A stretch of 64,000 nucleotides of DNA from Albidovulum aestuarii (lineage in GTDB: Bacteria; Pseudomonadota; Alphaproteobacteria; Rhodobacterales; Rhodobacteraceae). Each line of letters starts with the position of its first letter. The stretch's first letter is position 1. Below, piece by piece: positions 29,082 to 37,545 of the stretch. A program made the position numbers and the translations under genes. Below the pieces are notes generated by a model. It made no database searches. It was given only the letters and a program-made list of their open reading frames with translations, and was not told where the DNA came from. The stretch lies in assembly GCF_029961185.1 (NCBI RefSeq), contig NZ_JASBQQ010000007.1, positions 58,501-122,500 on the forward strand, written 5' to 3'.

Positions 29082-29376
29082 GCTTGGCCAGATCGCGCAG
29101 AAGGTACGCTCTAAGAACGCCGGACCCTTCTGGCTGACAATCGACATTTTCTGCCGGAACAGAGTCGATTTTGAACGAATCTCCTCTGCGCTGGACACCG
29201 AAATGGTCGCGGCCCTCTTCCGCATCGATCCTGCGCAGGTCAAACGTTTCGATATCGCCGACCTTAACGTAGTAAAATTCTCGCTGCCCCGCCCGGCCAT
29301 ACAGGGCACGCGCTCTGACCGCGACATGCACGGCGCGGCTTGGGCTGTGCTGTTGGAGGAAATGGAGATCGCCTGA
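29074..29376 (+). CDS. DUF4387 domain protein
   Basis: A 100-residue protein matching DUF4387 throughout: VRSKNAGPFWLTIDIFC, the FRIDPAQVKRFDI segment and PRPAIQGTRSDRDMHGAAW. GAGGTCGGTG precedes the ATG at 29074; an earlier TTG or ATG in the same frame is possible. It is the last gene of tctCBA-atuA-DUF4387. The family usually accompanies AtuA/DUF1446 proteins and may be a second subunit of the same unknown enzyme. Confidence 0.85.
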   Translation: MIELGQIAQKVRSKNAGPFWLTIDIFCRNRVDFERISSALDTEMVAALFRIDPAQVKRFDIADLNVVKFSLPRPAIQGTRSDRDMHGAAWAVLLEEMEIA

Positions 29377-29379
29377 TCC

Positions 29380-29457
29380 CACTTTCTGTCGGGAAATACT
29401 CCGCAGGGGGTCCGGGGGACGCGAAGTCCCCCGGCGTCTGCCCTGAAATCAGACGCC
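29380..29457. repeat. Dispersed-type repeat with two hairpins at convergent gene ends
   Basis: Starts with CACTTTCTGTCG followed by GGAAATACT (29380-29400), a near copy of the element at 57354-57374. Next comes a perfect 9-base-pair hairpin CCGGGGGAC-GCGAA-GTCCCCCGG (29412-29434) and an 8-base-pair hairpin GGCGTCTG/CAGACGCC (29433-29440 with 29450-29457) that runs into the end of idi. It separates the convergent DUF4387 and idi genes and could act as a two-way terminator although no T run is seen. Confidence 0.55.
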
Positions 29458-29976
29458 GAATATCCGGGCGCGATGCTCGGCCAGATAGATGCGCAGCCAT
29501 GGGGTAAACCGCGCGGGCTCCGCCACAACCTCCGAAATCAGATCCGACAGCGTCACCCAGCGCACGTCCATCACCTCATCGGGGTTCGGGACAACCGATA
29601 GCCCCCCGGGTGCGTAAGCGGTGAAGATATCCACCACTTCATGCTCGATCATGCCGCCGCCTACATCAGCGCGGTATTCGACCTGATCGGCGAAGACGGG
29701 ATCGACATTTGTAATGCCAAGCTCCTCGGCCAGACGCCGCCGGGCGCAATCCTCGGCCGTTTCATCCCAATGGGGGTGGGTGCAGCAAGTATTCGCCCAA
29801 AGGCCGGGTGTATGATATTTGCCCATGGCCCGGCGTTGGATCAGCACCCTGTCGCCATCCATAAGAAAGACCGACACCGCCTTGTGGCGCAGGCCCTCGA
29901 GATGCGCGCCGATCTTGTCGAAGGGCGCAAGACGCCCCTCGACCCAGGCAGGGATCAGATCGGCCGACGCTGTCAC
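29449..29976 (-). CDS. idi: Isopentenyl-diphosphate delta-isomerase, type I
   Basis: Interconverts isopentenyl and dimethylallyl diphosphate for isoprenoids (carotenoids, quinones). The 175-residue Nudix-fold protein has LRHKAVSVFLMDGDRVLIQR, the catalytic cysteine and metal histidines in ANTCCTHPHWDET, RRLAEELGI and the glutamate-containing EHEVVDIF. Length is usual. It overlaps the secB stop by four bases (29973-29976), so secB-idi are co-transcribed leftward. Confidence 0.95.
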   Translation of the reverse strand: MTASADLIPAWVEGRLAPFDKIGAHLEGLRHKAVSVFLMDGDRVLIQRRAMGKYHTPGLWANTCCTHPHWDETAEDCARRRLAEELGITNVDPVFADQVEYRADVGGGMIEHEVVDIFTAYAPGGLSVVPNPDEVMDVRWVTLSDLISEVVAEPARFTPWLRIYLAEHRARIFGV

Positions 29977-30488
29977 GAAACCTGTTCGGCCGGCTTCTGC
30001 TCGGCTGCCCGACGGGCAAGCTCCTGCCGGTAAAGCGCCAGGAAATCGACCGTATCGATGTTCAGCGGCGCGAAACCGCCGTCACGGGTCACATCCGAGA
30101 TGATGCGCCGCACGAATGGAAACACCATGCGCGGGCATTCGATCAGCAGGAATGGATGCAGCTGTTCTTCCGGTACGCCTTCGACATGGAAGATCGCGCC
30201 ATAGTCCAGCTCCAGGAGAAAGAGCGGCGACTTGTCGGCCTTGTTGGCCGAGGTCACCTTGAACTTCGAGATGACCTCGTACTGGTGCTCAACGCCACGT
30301 TTGCGGGCATCGAGGCTGACCTGAACCTGGATATCGGGCTGGATATCGGCGCTGGAGACGCCTTTCTGCGCCACGATATTCTCGAATGACATATCGCGGA
30401 TGAACTGCCCCAGCACGTTCATCTTCACCTGCGGCGCCTGCGCTGCCTGCGGCTGCTCCGGTGCAGCCCCGTTGCCGTTCTCGGCCAT
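29973..30488 (-). CDS. secB: Protein-export chaperone SecB
   Basis: Cytosolic chaperone that keeps preproteins unfolded and hands them to SecA. The ATG at 30488 gives 171 residues: an Ala/Gln/Pro-rich N-terminal tail (MAENGNGAAPEQPQAAQ), then FIRDMSFENIVAQKG, LLELDYGAIFHVEGVPEE, and HPFLLIECPRMVFPFVRRII with ISDVTRDGGF, all SecB signatures. In relatives secB follows dnaQ directly; here about 25 kb separate them. Confidence 0.95.
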   Translation of the reverse strand: MAENGNGAAPEQPQAAQAPQVKMNVLGQFIRDMSFENIVAQKGVSSADIQPDIQVQVSLDARKRGVEHQYEVISKFKVTSANKADKSPLFLLELDYGAIFHVEGVPEEQLHPFLLIECPRMVFPFVRRIISDVTRDGGFAPLNIDTVDFLALYRQELARRAAEQKPAEQVS

Positions 30489-30545
30489 CTGGTCTCTCCC
30501 AAGGAAATCAAGTCGGCGCGGGTGTAGCACCTTGCAGGGACAGGC

Positions 30546-31022
30546 TCAATGCCGGGTCCAACCCGAAGGCGGGCGCGGGTCGTTGTCGGGATCGATTTCC
30601 ACGAAATCTCCGTCTATGACATCCGGTCGGTGCTGCTCCCGCCGGGGCGGCATACCACCGACGTTAAAGCGCTCGACCCTTACGCGGCTCGCGAGATAGC
30701 GCAGGACCGATGACCGAACTGCCGGAACCAGCAGCAGAAGGCCGACCGTATCGGTAAAGAACCCGGGCGTCAGCAAAAGCGCCCCGGCAAAGAGGATCAG
30801 TGCACCATGGGCGATCGGTTCGGTCGGATCCCGCAACTCCTGCAATGACCCGCGCAACTGCGCAAGCGCCAGCGCGCCCTGCATCCGGACCAGCAGACTG
30901 CCCGCTACCGCAGTGGCCAGGACGATGGCGAGCGTCCACCACAGACCGATAAAACCTCCGACCTGAATGAAGAGCGCAATTTCGATCATCGGTACCGCGA
31001 TGAACGCGATCAGAAGCCACAT
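30546..31022 (-). CDS. fxsA: FxsA-family membrane protein
   Basis: Small cytoplasmic-membrane protein of a family named for suppression of F exclusion of phage T7; its normal role is unknown. The 158 residues start MWLLIAFIAVPMIEIALFIQ, continue VLATAVAGSLLVRMQG and AHGALILFAGALLLTPGFFT, then end in a polar tail of about 45 residues. About three to four membrane helices. Divergent from timA with a 122-base shared gap; secB follows after 57 bases. Confidence 0.9.
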   Translation of the reverse strand: MWLLIAFIAVPMIEIALFIQVGGFIGLWWTLAIVLATAVAGSLLVRMQGALALAQLRGSLQELRDPTEPIAHGALILFAGALLLTPGFFTDTVGLLLLVPAVRSSVLRYLASRVRVERFNVGGMPPRREQHRPDVIDGDFVEIDPDNDPRPPSGWTRH

Positions 31023-31144
31023 GGCGTGTCCTTTTCCTTTTCTGGCGCAGAGTGGACTTGACCCAACCCGTGACTTACATAAGTGGAGAACAACAAAGTT
31101 ACCAACCCTGCCGTGAAAGCGCCTCGGCAAGAAAGGTCCGGCCG

Positions 31145-31801
31145 ATGAATAACAATGTGATTTCTCTCCTGGTTCTGGCCGGGATCGCGATCTTCCTCAT
31201 TCTCCGGCTGAAAAGCGTTCTCGGTACGCGCGAGGGGTTTGAAAAGCCACCCCTTCCAGCACCACAAACGGCCACCCGCAAGGGCAAGTTCGAGGTGATC
31301 GAGGGTGGTGTGGACCGCGATATTGCCGACCATGTGCCGGAAGACAGCGATGCTGCACGGGCGCTTGCCGCGATGAAGCAGGCAGAACCCAGCTTTTCCG
31401 TGTCAGAATTCCTGTCCGGCGCGCGCGGCGCTTACGAGATGATCCTGATGGCCTTTGAAAAGGGCGATCTGGGTAGCGTGAAACCCTTCATGTCGTCAGA
31501 TGTTTACGAGACCCTTGAAGAGGTGGTCGAAGCCCGCAACGCGCGTGGCCTGACGGTTACGGCGGAATTCATGGGCATCCGCGAAGTCAGTCTTCAGGGT
31601 GCCGAGTTTGACCGGTCCTCTACGGAGGGTGAGGTCACCGTGCGCTTTGCGAGTGAGCTGATTTCCGCCGCGCGAGATGCCGCCGGTGAGGTCGTAGAGG
31701 GTAATCCGAACGAAGTGCGTCGCCAACGTGACGTCTGGACGTTTGCCCGCAAGATGGGGTCGAACGATCCCAACTGGCAGCTTGTCGCCACCGGCGAGTA
31801 A
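31145..31801 (+). CDS. Tim44-like domain protein (TimA)
   Basis: A 218-residue inner-membrane protein with one N-terminal helix (residues 5-21, ISLLVLAGIAIFLILRL), a charged linker, and a C-terminal Tim44-like domain from about residue 75: FSVSEFLSGARGAYEMILMA, LKPFM-like VKPFMSSDVYETL, VRFASELISA and VDVWTFARKM-like RDVWTFARKM. The alphaproteobacterial TimA family is related to the mitochondrial import motor subunit; its bacterial function is not settled. TAATG overlap with mltA. Confidence 0.87.
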   Translation: MNNNVISLLVLAGIAIFLILRLKSVLGTREGFEKPPLPAPQTATRKGKFEVIEGGVDRDIADHVPEDSDAARALAAMKQAEPSFSVSEFLSGARGAYEMILMAFEKGDLGSVKPFMSSDVYETLEEVVEARNARGLTVTAEFMGIREVSLQGAEFDRSSTEGEVTVRFASELISAARDAAGEVVEGNPNEVRRQRDVWTFARKMGSNDPNWQLVATGE

Positions 31802-32721
31802 TGCCGGCGGCGCGTCTTCTTGATTTCGGCGATCTTGCCGGTTGGGCCGCGGACGATCACGTCGCGGCCCTTTCTGCATACAGGGCGACCGTCGAATTGC
31901 TTGGACCGGATTGGCCCCGCCCTGACCGGGCACAGGCACGAAGTTTCTTTGAAGAGCATTTTGTTCCAATCGAAACCGGTGCGCCACCCGGTCTGATAAC
32001 TGGTTACTACGAACCTGAAGTCGAAGGCAGCGGGATACTTACGCTGGGTTATGAGCATCCACTCTATGCTCCCCCACGCGATCTGCCCGCTGATCGCCCG
32101 TGGTTCAGTCGGGCGGAAATCGAGGATGGCAACCTTTTGACGGGAAACGAGCTTGTCTGGCTTGCCGACCCGGTCGAAGCATTCTTTGCGCAGGTCCAAG
32201 GCTCGGTCCGAGTGCGATTGGACGATGGCAGCATCCGGCGATACGGATATGTCGCCAAGAACGGTCACGAATACCGCTCCATCGGCAAGGAACTGACCCG
32301 GCGGGGCGTCGGTGAACCAGCCGGGATCACCGCAGACGGAATCCGCGGCTGGTGCCGGGCCAATCCCGAGGCCGTGCCAGATCTGCTGCGTCACAATCCT
32401 TCCTTTGTCTTCTTCCGGCATCTTGACCTTGATGCTGACACCGGCCCGATCGGGACAGCTGGCTGTCCAGTCACGCCGATGCGCAGCGTTGCGGTCGATC
32501 CCGATGTGATCCCGCTTGGCGCACCTGTCTGGGTCGAGGGCGGGCCGCTTGCAACCCTGATGATCGCGCAGGATACGGGCAGCGCTATCAAGGGCGCGCA
32601 GCGAGGCGACGTCTTTTGCGGGACGGGGAAGGATGCCGGGCACCGTGCGGGCGATATGCGGATTTCAGGCAGGTTAGTGACGCTTTTTCCGCGTAGTCTT
32701 GCCGAACGGATCGCGAAATGA
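31801..32721 (+). CDS. mltA: MltA-family lytic transglycosylase, no visible export signal
   Basis: Membrane-bound lytic transglycosylase A family, cutting peptidoglycan to 1,6-anhydro-muropeptides. The MltA domain is seen in PPGLITGYYEPEVEGS, YEHPLYAPP, IEDGNLLTGNELVWLADPVE, FFAQVQGSVRVRLDDG and a C-terminal 3D domain with VDPDVIPLGAPVWVE and QDTGSAIKGAQRGDVFCGTG. The 306 residues begin MPAARLLDFGDLAGWAADDH, which is where the mature part of relatives begins: no signal peptide or lipobox precedes it, and upstream in frame there is a stop at 31729-31731 with no start codon between. Either the protein is truncated at the N-terminus or it uses another route. Confidence 0.85.
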   Translation: MPAARLLDFGDLAGWAADDHVAALSAYRATVELLGPDWPRPDRAQARSFFEEHFVPIETGAPPGLITGYYEPEVEGSGILTLGYEHPLYAPPRDLPADRPWFSRAEIEDGNLLTGNELVWLADPVEAFFAQVQGSVRVRLDDGSIRRYGYVAKNGHEYRSIGKELTRRGVGEPAGITADGIRGWCRANPEAVPDLLRHNPSFVFFRHLDLDADTGPIGTAGCPVTPMRSVAVDPDVIPLGAPVWVEGGPLATLMIAQDTGSAIKGAQRGDVFCGTGKDAGHRAGDMRISGRLVTLFPRSLAERIAK

Positions 32722-33299
32722 CGCGCCGCCGCCGTCCGCTCAGCCCAGAGGAAAAGGAACTTTGGGGCCGCGTCGCCGCATCGGCGCGGCCGATGCGTTC
32801 GATCCCAGTCAAACCGACCGAGGCAGCATCCAAGGCCCCACCTAAAAAGCCGCGTCCCACTCCAGCGGACTTTGATATTGGCGAGACCGCAAGGCCGCTG
32901 ACGGCGGCGCATGACCTTGTTCCCGCACTGGAGGAGCGGCTTGCCGCCCAGCCCTTGCGCATGGACAGGCGCACTCATCAGCAGATGTTGCGCGGCAAGG
33001 TAAAGCCTGAGGCGCGGATCGACCTGCACGGCATGACAGTGGCCGAGGCGCATCCTGAGCTGATCCGGTTCATCCTGAACGCTCAGGGTTCGGGTAAGCG
33101 GATGGTCTTGGTGATCACCGGCAAGGGCAAGGTAAAGGACGATCATGGGCCGATTCCGCAGCGGATGGGCGTATTGCGCCACCAATTGCCCAACTGGCTA
33201 AGCCAGCCGCCCCTTGGCGCCGTGGTCCTGCAGGTGGCACCGGCCCATCTGAAACACGGTGGCGGCGGCGCGTTCTATGTCTATCTTAGGCGCGGCTAG
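32718..33299 (+). CDS. Smr/MutS2 domain endonuclease-like protein
   Basis: A 193-residue protein with a basic, proline-rich N-terminal half and a C-terminal Smr domain (about 100-193): RIDLHGMTVAEAHPELIRF, the GKGKVKDDHGP loop and GAFYVYLRR end. Smr domains are nucleases or nucleic-acid binders related to MutS2 and ribosome rescue factors; the specific role here is unknown. It overlaps mltA by four bases, and its stop shares CTAG with the convergent hydrolase gene. Confidence 0.88.
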   Translation: MTRRRRPLSPEEKELWGRVAASARPMRSIPVKPTEAASKAPPKKPRPTPADFDIGETARPLTAAHDLVPALEERLAAQPLRMDRRTHQQMLRGKVKPEARIDLHGMTVAEAHPELIRFILNAQGSGKRMVLVITGKGKVKDDHGPIPQRMGVLRHQLPNWLSQPPLGAVVLQVAPAHLKHGGGGAFYVYLRRG

Positions 33300-34417
33300 G
33301 GCTGTGCGCCCGAGATCGCGGTGACTGGCAGCAAGATGATCTGTGTCGCGTTTTGCACGGTCAACACCGCACCCGGCAACAGACCTGGTCGACCGGTGCG
33401 GTCGGTCGCCAATGCAGTATCGACATCGGCGATCCGGCTTAGGATTGCCAGAAGCGCCGGCGAGTTGCCGGGATTGAAGTGTCCGCCGCCTTCGGAAAAC
33501 GCTGTTGTGTCCAGGAGCGTGACATCGAGGTCGGCCACTTCGCTGACATCGGTGACATTCCCCAGCCGGTCCTGCTGACCCGTCAGTCGCGCGGATAGCG
33601 CCAGCGCCCGATCCTTCTTCGAGGTGAAGATCAGGAAGGGCTGTGGCAGCCCTCCCATCCGGGTCGCCTGTGCGCGAAACACTTCGACATCTATGTCAGG
33701 TGATACAAGAACCACGCCCTCAATCCGTTTGCGGACTTTTTCATTGCCGCCGATGGCAATCTGTCGAAGCGTTTCCATCGTCAGGGCGGAGCCCATCGAA
33801 TGGGCGACGATCAGTACGCGTTCCGCCCCCGCCGCCACGACCTCGTTCAGCAGATCCTCCAACCCGTCACGCGCGAATAGCGCGCTGTCGCGGTCGTAGG
33901 CATAGCCAAGCGGATGGGCGCGGGAGGGCCAGGAATAGTTGACGAGAACTCCGCCGAGATCGAGATCATGTCCAAGCTGAGCCAGCCGATATGCGCCTTC
34001 GGCAAAGGTGTTGTTGAAACCGTGCACAAAGAGCGTCACCTCACGCTCACCACGCCGCTCCTGCTTTAAAGTGCGCGCAAGATCGGTGCGGAAATCCGTA
34101 TTGTCGGCGTACTTTTGAAAATTGGTCGCAAGGAAGTCTATCTTCGGGTCGGGCGCGGCCCGCTCCGGCGTCCAGTGGATCTGGCCGGCCGTCCGGTCCG
34201 GTGGTATTGCCACATCGAGCCGGACGAAGCGCGTGGTGCCGCTGCGCCCGCGGTCGAACTCCGCGCCGGTTTCTGGGTTTGGTCCCCGCGTCGTGCCGAC
34301 AAAAACAGTCTCTATTTCACCGGTTTTTGCGGCATCGGGCACCAGAATGACCCGCCCACGCGTTTCGCAGGCTGCCAGCGTCAGGACGATCAGAAATCCG
34401 GTGAGTATCCGCGACAT
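33296..34417 (-). CDS. Alpha/beta hydrolase, DUF900 family, lipoprotein
   Basis: Predicted lipid-anchored serine hydrolase. From the ATG at 34417 the 373 residues start with a lipoprotein signal (ILTGFLIVLTLAAC, lipobox LAAC), then the DUF900 region: VFVGTTRGPN, VTLFVHGFNNTFAEGAYRLA, VNYSWPS, the nucleophile elbow IVAHSMGSA and LVSPDIDVEVFRAQ. A catalytic histidine is likely in GGGHFNPGNSPAL. Substrate unknown. It lies between smr and hslU, convergent with smr. Confidence 0.85.
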   Translation of the reverse strand: MSRILTGFLIVLTLAACETRGRVILVPDAAKTGEIETVFVGTTRGPNPETGAEFDRGRSGTTRFVRLDVAIPPDRTAGQIHWTPERAAPDPKIDFLATNFQKYADNTDFRTDLARTLKQERRGEREVTLFVHGFNNTFAEGAYRLAQLGHDLDLGGVLVNYSWPSRAHPLGYAYDRDSALFARDGLEDLLNEVVAAGAERVLIVAHSMGSALTMETLRQIAIGGNEKVRKRIEGVVLVSPDIDVEVFRAQATRMGGLPQPFLIFTSKKDRALALSARLTGQQDRLGNVTDVSEVADLDVTLLDTTAFSEGGGHFNPGNSPALLAILSRIADVDTALATDRTGRPGLLPGAVLTVQNATQIILLPVTAISGAQP

Positions 34418-34475
34418 GCCAAGCCCCTGCCTCTTGCCTTCGCAATACAGCACGGGGGTCGGCCGTACCAGAGGA

Positions 34476-35777
34476 TCAGAGGACGTACCGGCTGAGATCG
34501 GTCGAACGGGACAGATCGCCGAGGTTCTTTTCAACGAAAGCGCCATCGACGATCACGGCTTCACCCGCCCGGTCGGGCGCGGTGAAGCTAAGCTCCTCAA
34601 ACACCCTCTCCATCACCGTGTACAGCCGCCGGGCCCCAATATTCTCAACGCTGCGATTGACTTCGGCGGCGATATGGGCGAGCGCGGCAATGCCGTCCTC
34701 GGTGAAGGAAACATTGACCTCTTCCGTGCCCATCAGCGCGGTGTATTGCAGCGTCAGCGCATTGTCCGTCTCGGTCAGGATGCGGACGAAATCCTCTTCG
34801 GTCAGCGCGCGCAACTCCACCCGGATCGGCAGACGGCCCTGCAATTCGGGCAAAAGGTCCGACGGTTTGGCGATGTGGAACGCGCCCGAGGCGATGAAGA
34901 GGATGTGGTCGGTCTTCACCGCCCCATATTTCGTCGAAACCGTGGTGCCCTCGATCAGCGGCAGCAGGTCGCGTTGAACGCCTTCGCGGCTGACATCGGC
35001 GCCGCGCGTCTCAGCCCGTGCGCAAACCTTGTCGATCTCATCGAGAAAGACGATGCCATTTTCCTGCACCGAATCCAGCGCCGCAGCTTTGACCGCCTCG
35101 TCATCCAGCAGCTTGTCGGCCTCTTCCGAAATCAGCGCGTCATAACTTTCGGCGACCGTCATCTTCTTGCGGACCTTGCGCCCGCCAAAGGCTTTGCCGA
35201 ATATCTCGCCGAGATTCATCATCCCCATGCCCTGTTGTCCCGGCAGGTCCATCATCGGCATCTGCGGCGCGGCTTCGGCCACTTCCAGCTCGATGACCGT
35301 ATTGTCGAGTTCGCCCTTCTTCAGACGGGTCCGGAACATCTCGCGGGTCTGCTCGCGGGCGTCAGTGCCGGCGATGGCCTCGATCACGCGATCCTCGGCT
35401 GCCTGATGGGCGCGCGCCTTGACCTCTTCCCGCATCCGTTCGCGGGTCTCGATCATCGCCGTGTCCATCAGGTCGCGGATGATCTGTTCGACATCGCGGC
35501 CGACATAGCCAACCTCGGTGAATTTCGTGGCCTCGACTTTCAGGAACGGCGCCTTGGCCAGCTTCGCCAGGCGCCGCGATATCTCGGTCTTGCCGACCCC
35601 CGTGGGGCCGATCATCAGGATGTTCTTTGGATAGACCTCTTCGCGCAGGTCATCCGGCAGTTGCTTCCTGCGCCAACGGTTGCGCAGGGCCACGGCGACG
35701 GCGCGCTTGGCGTCCTTCTGGCCGATGATGAACCGGTCAAGCTCGGATACGATTTCGCGGGGGGTCAGATTGGTCAT
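34476..35777 (-). CDS. hslU: HslU, ATPase subunit of the HslVU protease
   Basis: AAA+ unfoldase that feeds substrates to HslV. The 433 residues start [20 protein letters not shown], Walker A GPTGVGKT (57-64), the GYVG pore motif in VGYVGRD, an I domain of about residues 110-230 (rich in Met and Gly at [16 protein letters not shown]), Walker [13 protein letters not shown], and the C-terminal ...LSRYVL tail that docks into HslV. The frame is open upstream to 36575, but that part is antisense-frame shadow of the next gene. ATGA overlap with the membrane-protein gene. Confidence 0.96.
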   Translation of the reverse strand: MTNLTPREIVSELDRFIIGQKDAKRAVAVALRNRWRRKQLPDDLREEVYPKNILMIGPTGVGKTEISRRLAKLAKAPFLKVEATKFTEVGYVGRDVEQIIRDLMDTAMIETRERMREEVKARAHQAAEDRVIEAIAGTDAREQTREMFRTRLKKGELDNTVIELEVAEAAPQMPMMDLPGQQGMGMMNLGEIFGKAFGGRKVRKKMTVAESYDALISEEADKLLDDEAVKAAALDSVQENGIVFLDEIDKVCARAETRGADVSREGVQRDLLPLIEGTTVSTKYGAVKTDHILFIASGAFHIAKPSDLLPELQGRLPIRVELRALTEEDFVRILTETDNALTLQYTALMGTEEVNVSFTEDGIAALAHIAAEVNRSVENIGARRLYTVMERVFEELSFTAPDRAGEAVIVDGAFVEKNLGDLSRSTDLSRYVL

Positions 35778-36865
35778 TTGCTCTCCGAATAGGGCGGAAG
35801 CCGGTCCTTGCCGGGGAAGTTTGGCAAAGCGCGCATGAGGCCTGCGCGCATCTGCACCCACCAGGTGCCAAGGACGGTGAAAAACGTGCCGAGGATGATC
35901 AGGATCTTGGCCCAGTCCATCGCCCCAGCATAGCCGTCGCCGGTAACGGCCCAGTAGATCACCGCGCCGATATAGGCGATACCGGCGGTCAGCATCGACC
36001 GGCGGTCGATGATCAAAGCGATCAGGGCGAAGATCATAAGGGCCACGGTCGTCGGCAGGATCGCCGCAGAACCACCCCCGCCGTAAAGGTTGCCCGCGAT
36101 GGAATTCACAAGCGCGGCCCCGGCCAGAAGGTGCAGCCAGAAGGCGGTTGCCGAATGCCGCCCGATCCGGTGCGGGTCCTGCATGTCGAACCACATCGCC
36201 CCGGCAAAGGCGCCGATGCCGAAGACGAGGGATGCCAGCGTCAGATTGGCGCGTGGCGCGAAACTGCGGGCCCAGCTGTCGATATCGTCGATTGTGCCGC
36301 CCGGATTGTAGCGGGTGAACAGCGCATAGGTCGCCAGAAGCGCGAAGATGCCGAAGACGAACATCGAAAACGGCAGCCGGAACTGTTTGAACCAGACCAG
36401 AACCGCCCCCGCCGTCAGCGCGGCTGAGAGGAAAGCGATGCCCTTCAGCCCCATATCCATCTGGCTGATTACGGTGAAGAACGAGACGTAAAGCCCAGTA
36501 GCATAGGCGCTGACCAGCACCATGGACGGCAGGTTCATCCGCCGTTTCAGCGTGAAATAGCCCGCGAGCGCCCATGCCGTGATGGCAATGATCGCGGGGA
36601 TCAGGATCAGGATGAACACGCCGCCGAGAACGCCCAGAAGGATCGCGAGACCCGCCAAAAGGATCGCAAGACCGGTGGCGATGAAGATCTCGGCAAAGCC
36701 CCGGAAGAACTCAAAGGGCTCATCCTCGGCCGGAAGGGTGGCGCGTTTACCTGCCCGGCCATGCACCAGCGCGGTCAGCCCGGCCGCCTGCGCCTCGGTC
36801 ACAAGACCAGCAGCGACCGCAGCGCGTAGGTCGGCCGGGCCGAAGGTCTTGGCCTCATCAACCAC
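35774..36865 (-). CDS. Multi-helix membrane protein between hslV and hslU (DUF2157-like)
   Basis: A 363-residue protein with a short N-terminal cytosolic helical region (about 1-50; [19 protein letters not shown]) and then about ten hydrophobic helices to the end. The overall plan resembles DUF2157-type membrane proteins; I do not recognise a function. It overlaps hslV by eight bases and hslU by four, so it is translated with the protease genes. A role in envelope stress or protease regulation is possible but not shown. Confidence 0.75.
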   Translation of the reverse strand: MVDEAKTFGPADLRAAVAAGLVTEAQAAGLTALVHGRAGKRATLPAEDEPFEFFRGFAEIFIATGLAILLAGLAILLGVLGGVFILILIPAIIAITAWALAGYFTLKRRMNLPSMVLVSAYATGLYVSFFTVISQMDMGLKGIAFLSAALTAGAVLVWFKQFRLPFSMFVFGIFALLATYALFTRYNPGGTIDDIDSWARSFAPRANLTLASLVFGIGAFAGAMWFDMQDPHRIGRHSATAFWLHLLAGAALVNSIAGNLYGGGGSAAILPTTVALMIFALIALIIDRRSMLTAGIAYIGAVIYWAVTGDGYAGAMDWAKILIILGTFFTVLGTWWVQMRAGLMRALPNFPGKDRLPPYSESK

Positions 36866-37415
36866 GGACCGTCTCCACCGTCAGGTTGCCGTTGGTGTAG
36901 ACGCAGATATCGGCGGCGATGGCCATGGCCTTGCGGGCGACATCCTCGGCGGACAGATCAGTTTCCATCAGCCCCCGCGCGGCGGCGAGCGCGAAATTTC
37001 CGCCCGAACCAATGGCGGCGACGTCATGTTCGGGTTCCAGCACGTCACCCGCGCCGGTCACGACCAGCAGTGTGGTGCCATCGGTGACGATCAGCATCGC
37101 CTCCAGCTTTTGCAGGTATTTGTCGGTCCGCCAGTCCTTGGCAAGCTCCACGCAGGCGCGGGTCAGTTGGCCAGGCGCGGCTTCCAGCTTTTTCTCCAGC
37201 CGTTCCAGCAATGTAAAGGCATCCGCTGTCGATCCGGCAAAGCCGCAGACCACGTCACGCCCGCCGGGCGAAAGCCGCCGCACCTTGCGGGCAGTGCCCT
37301 TGATCACGGTTTGGCCAAGGCTGACCTGCCCGTCGCCCGCCACCACGACCTCACCGCCACGCCGCACGCCGATGATCGTCGTGCCGTGCCAGCCGGGGAA
37401 ACTGTCGTCTGCCAT
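36858..37415 (-). CDS. hslV: HslV, peptidase subunit of the HslVU protease
   Basis: Proteasome-like threonine peptidase. The 185 residues carry an 11-residue propeptide ([11 protein letters not shown]) before the nucleophile Thr12 ([10 protein letters not shown]), then [37 protein letters not shown] and [16 protein letters not shown]. The ATG at 37415 follows GGAGG; the longer frame to 37562 is a shadow. It heads the hslV-membrane protein-hslU operon and is divergent from mtnA across 130 bases. Confidence 0.96.
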   Translation of the reverse strand: MADDSFPGWHGTTIIGVRRGGEVVVAGDGQVSLGQTVIKGTARKVRRLSPGGRDVVCGFAGSTADAFTLLERLEKKLEAAPGQLTRACVELAKDWRTDKYLQKLEAMLIVTDGTTLLVVTGAGDVLEPEHDVAAIGSGGNFALAAARGLMETDLSAEDVARKAMAIAADICVYTNGNLTVETVRG

Positions 37416-37545
37416 GGAAACCTCCAACTCGTCGCGACCCGAGATATGGCGGCATTCGCTGCCGCGCAACCCAGTCCGCGTGCTTTCACTTGCAGGCCGC
37501 GCACCTGCGCCTATCCTAAGTACTGGCCGGATCAGGAGAAAGAAC

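Noticed and set aside
35778..36575. Upstream extension of the hslU frame
   Set aside because: It overlaps the membrane-protein gene in another frame; HslU clearly starts at MTNLTPRE.
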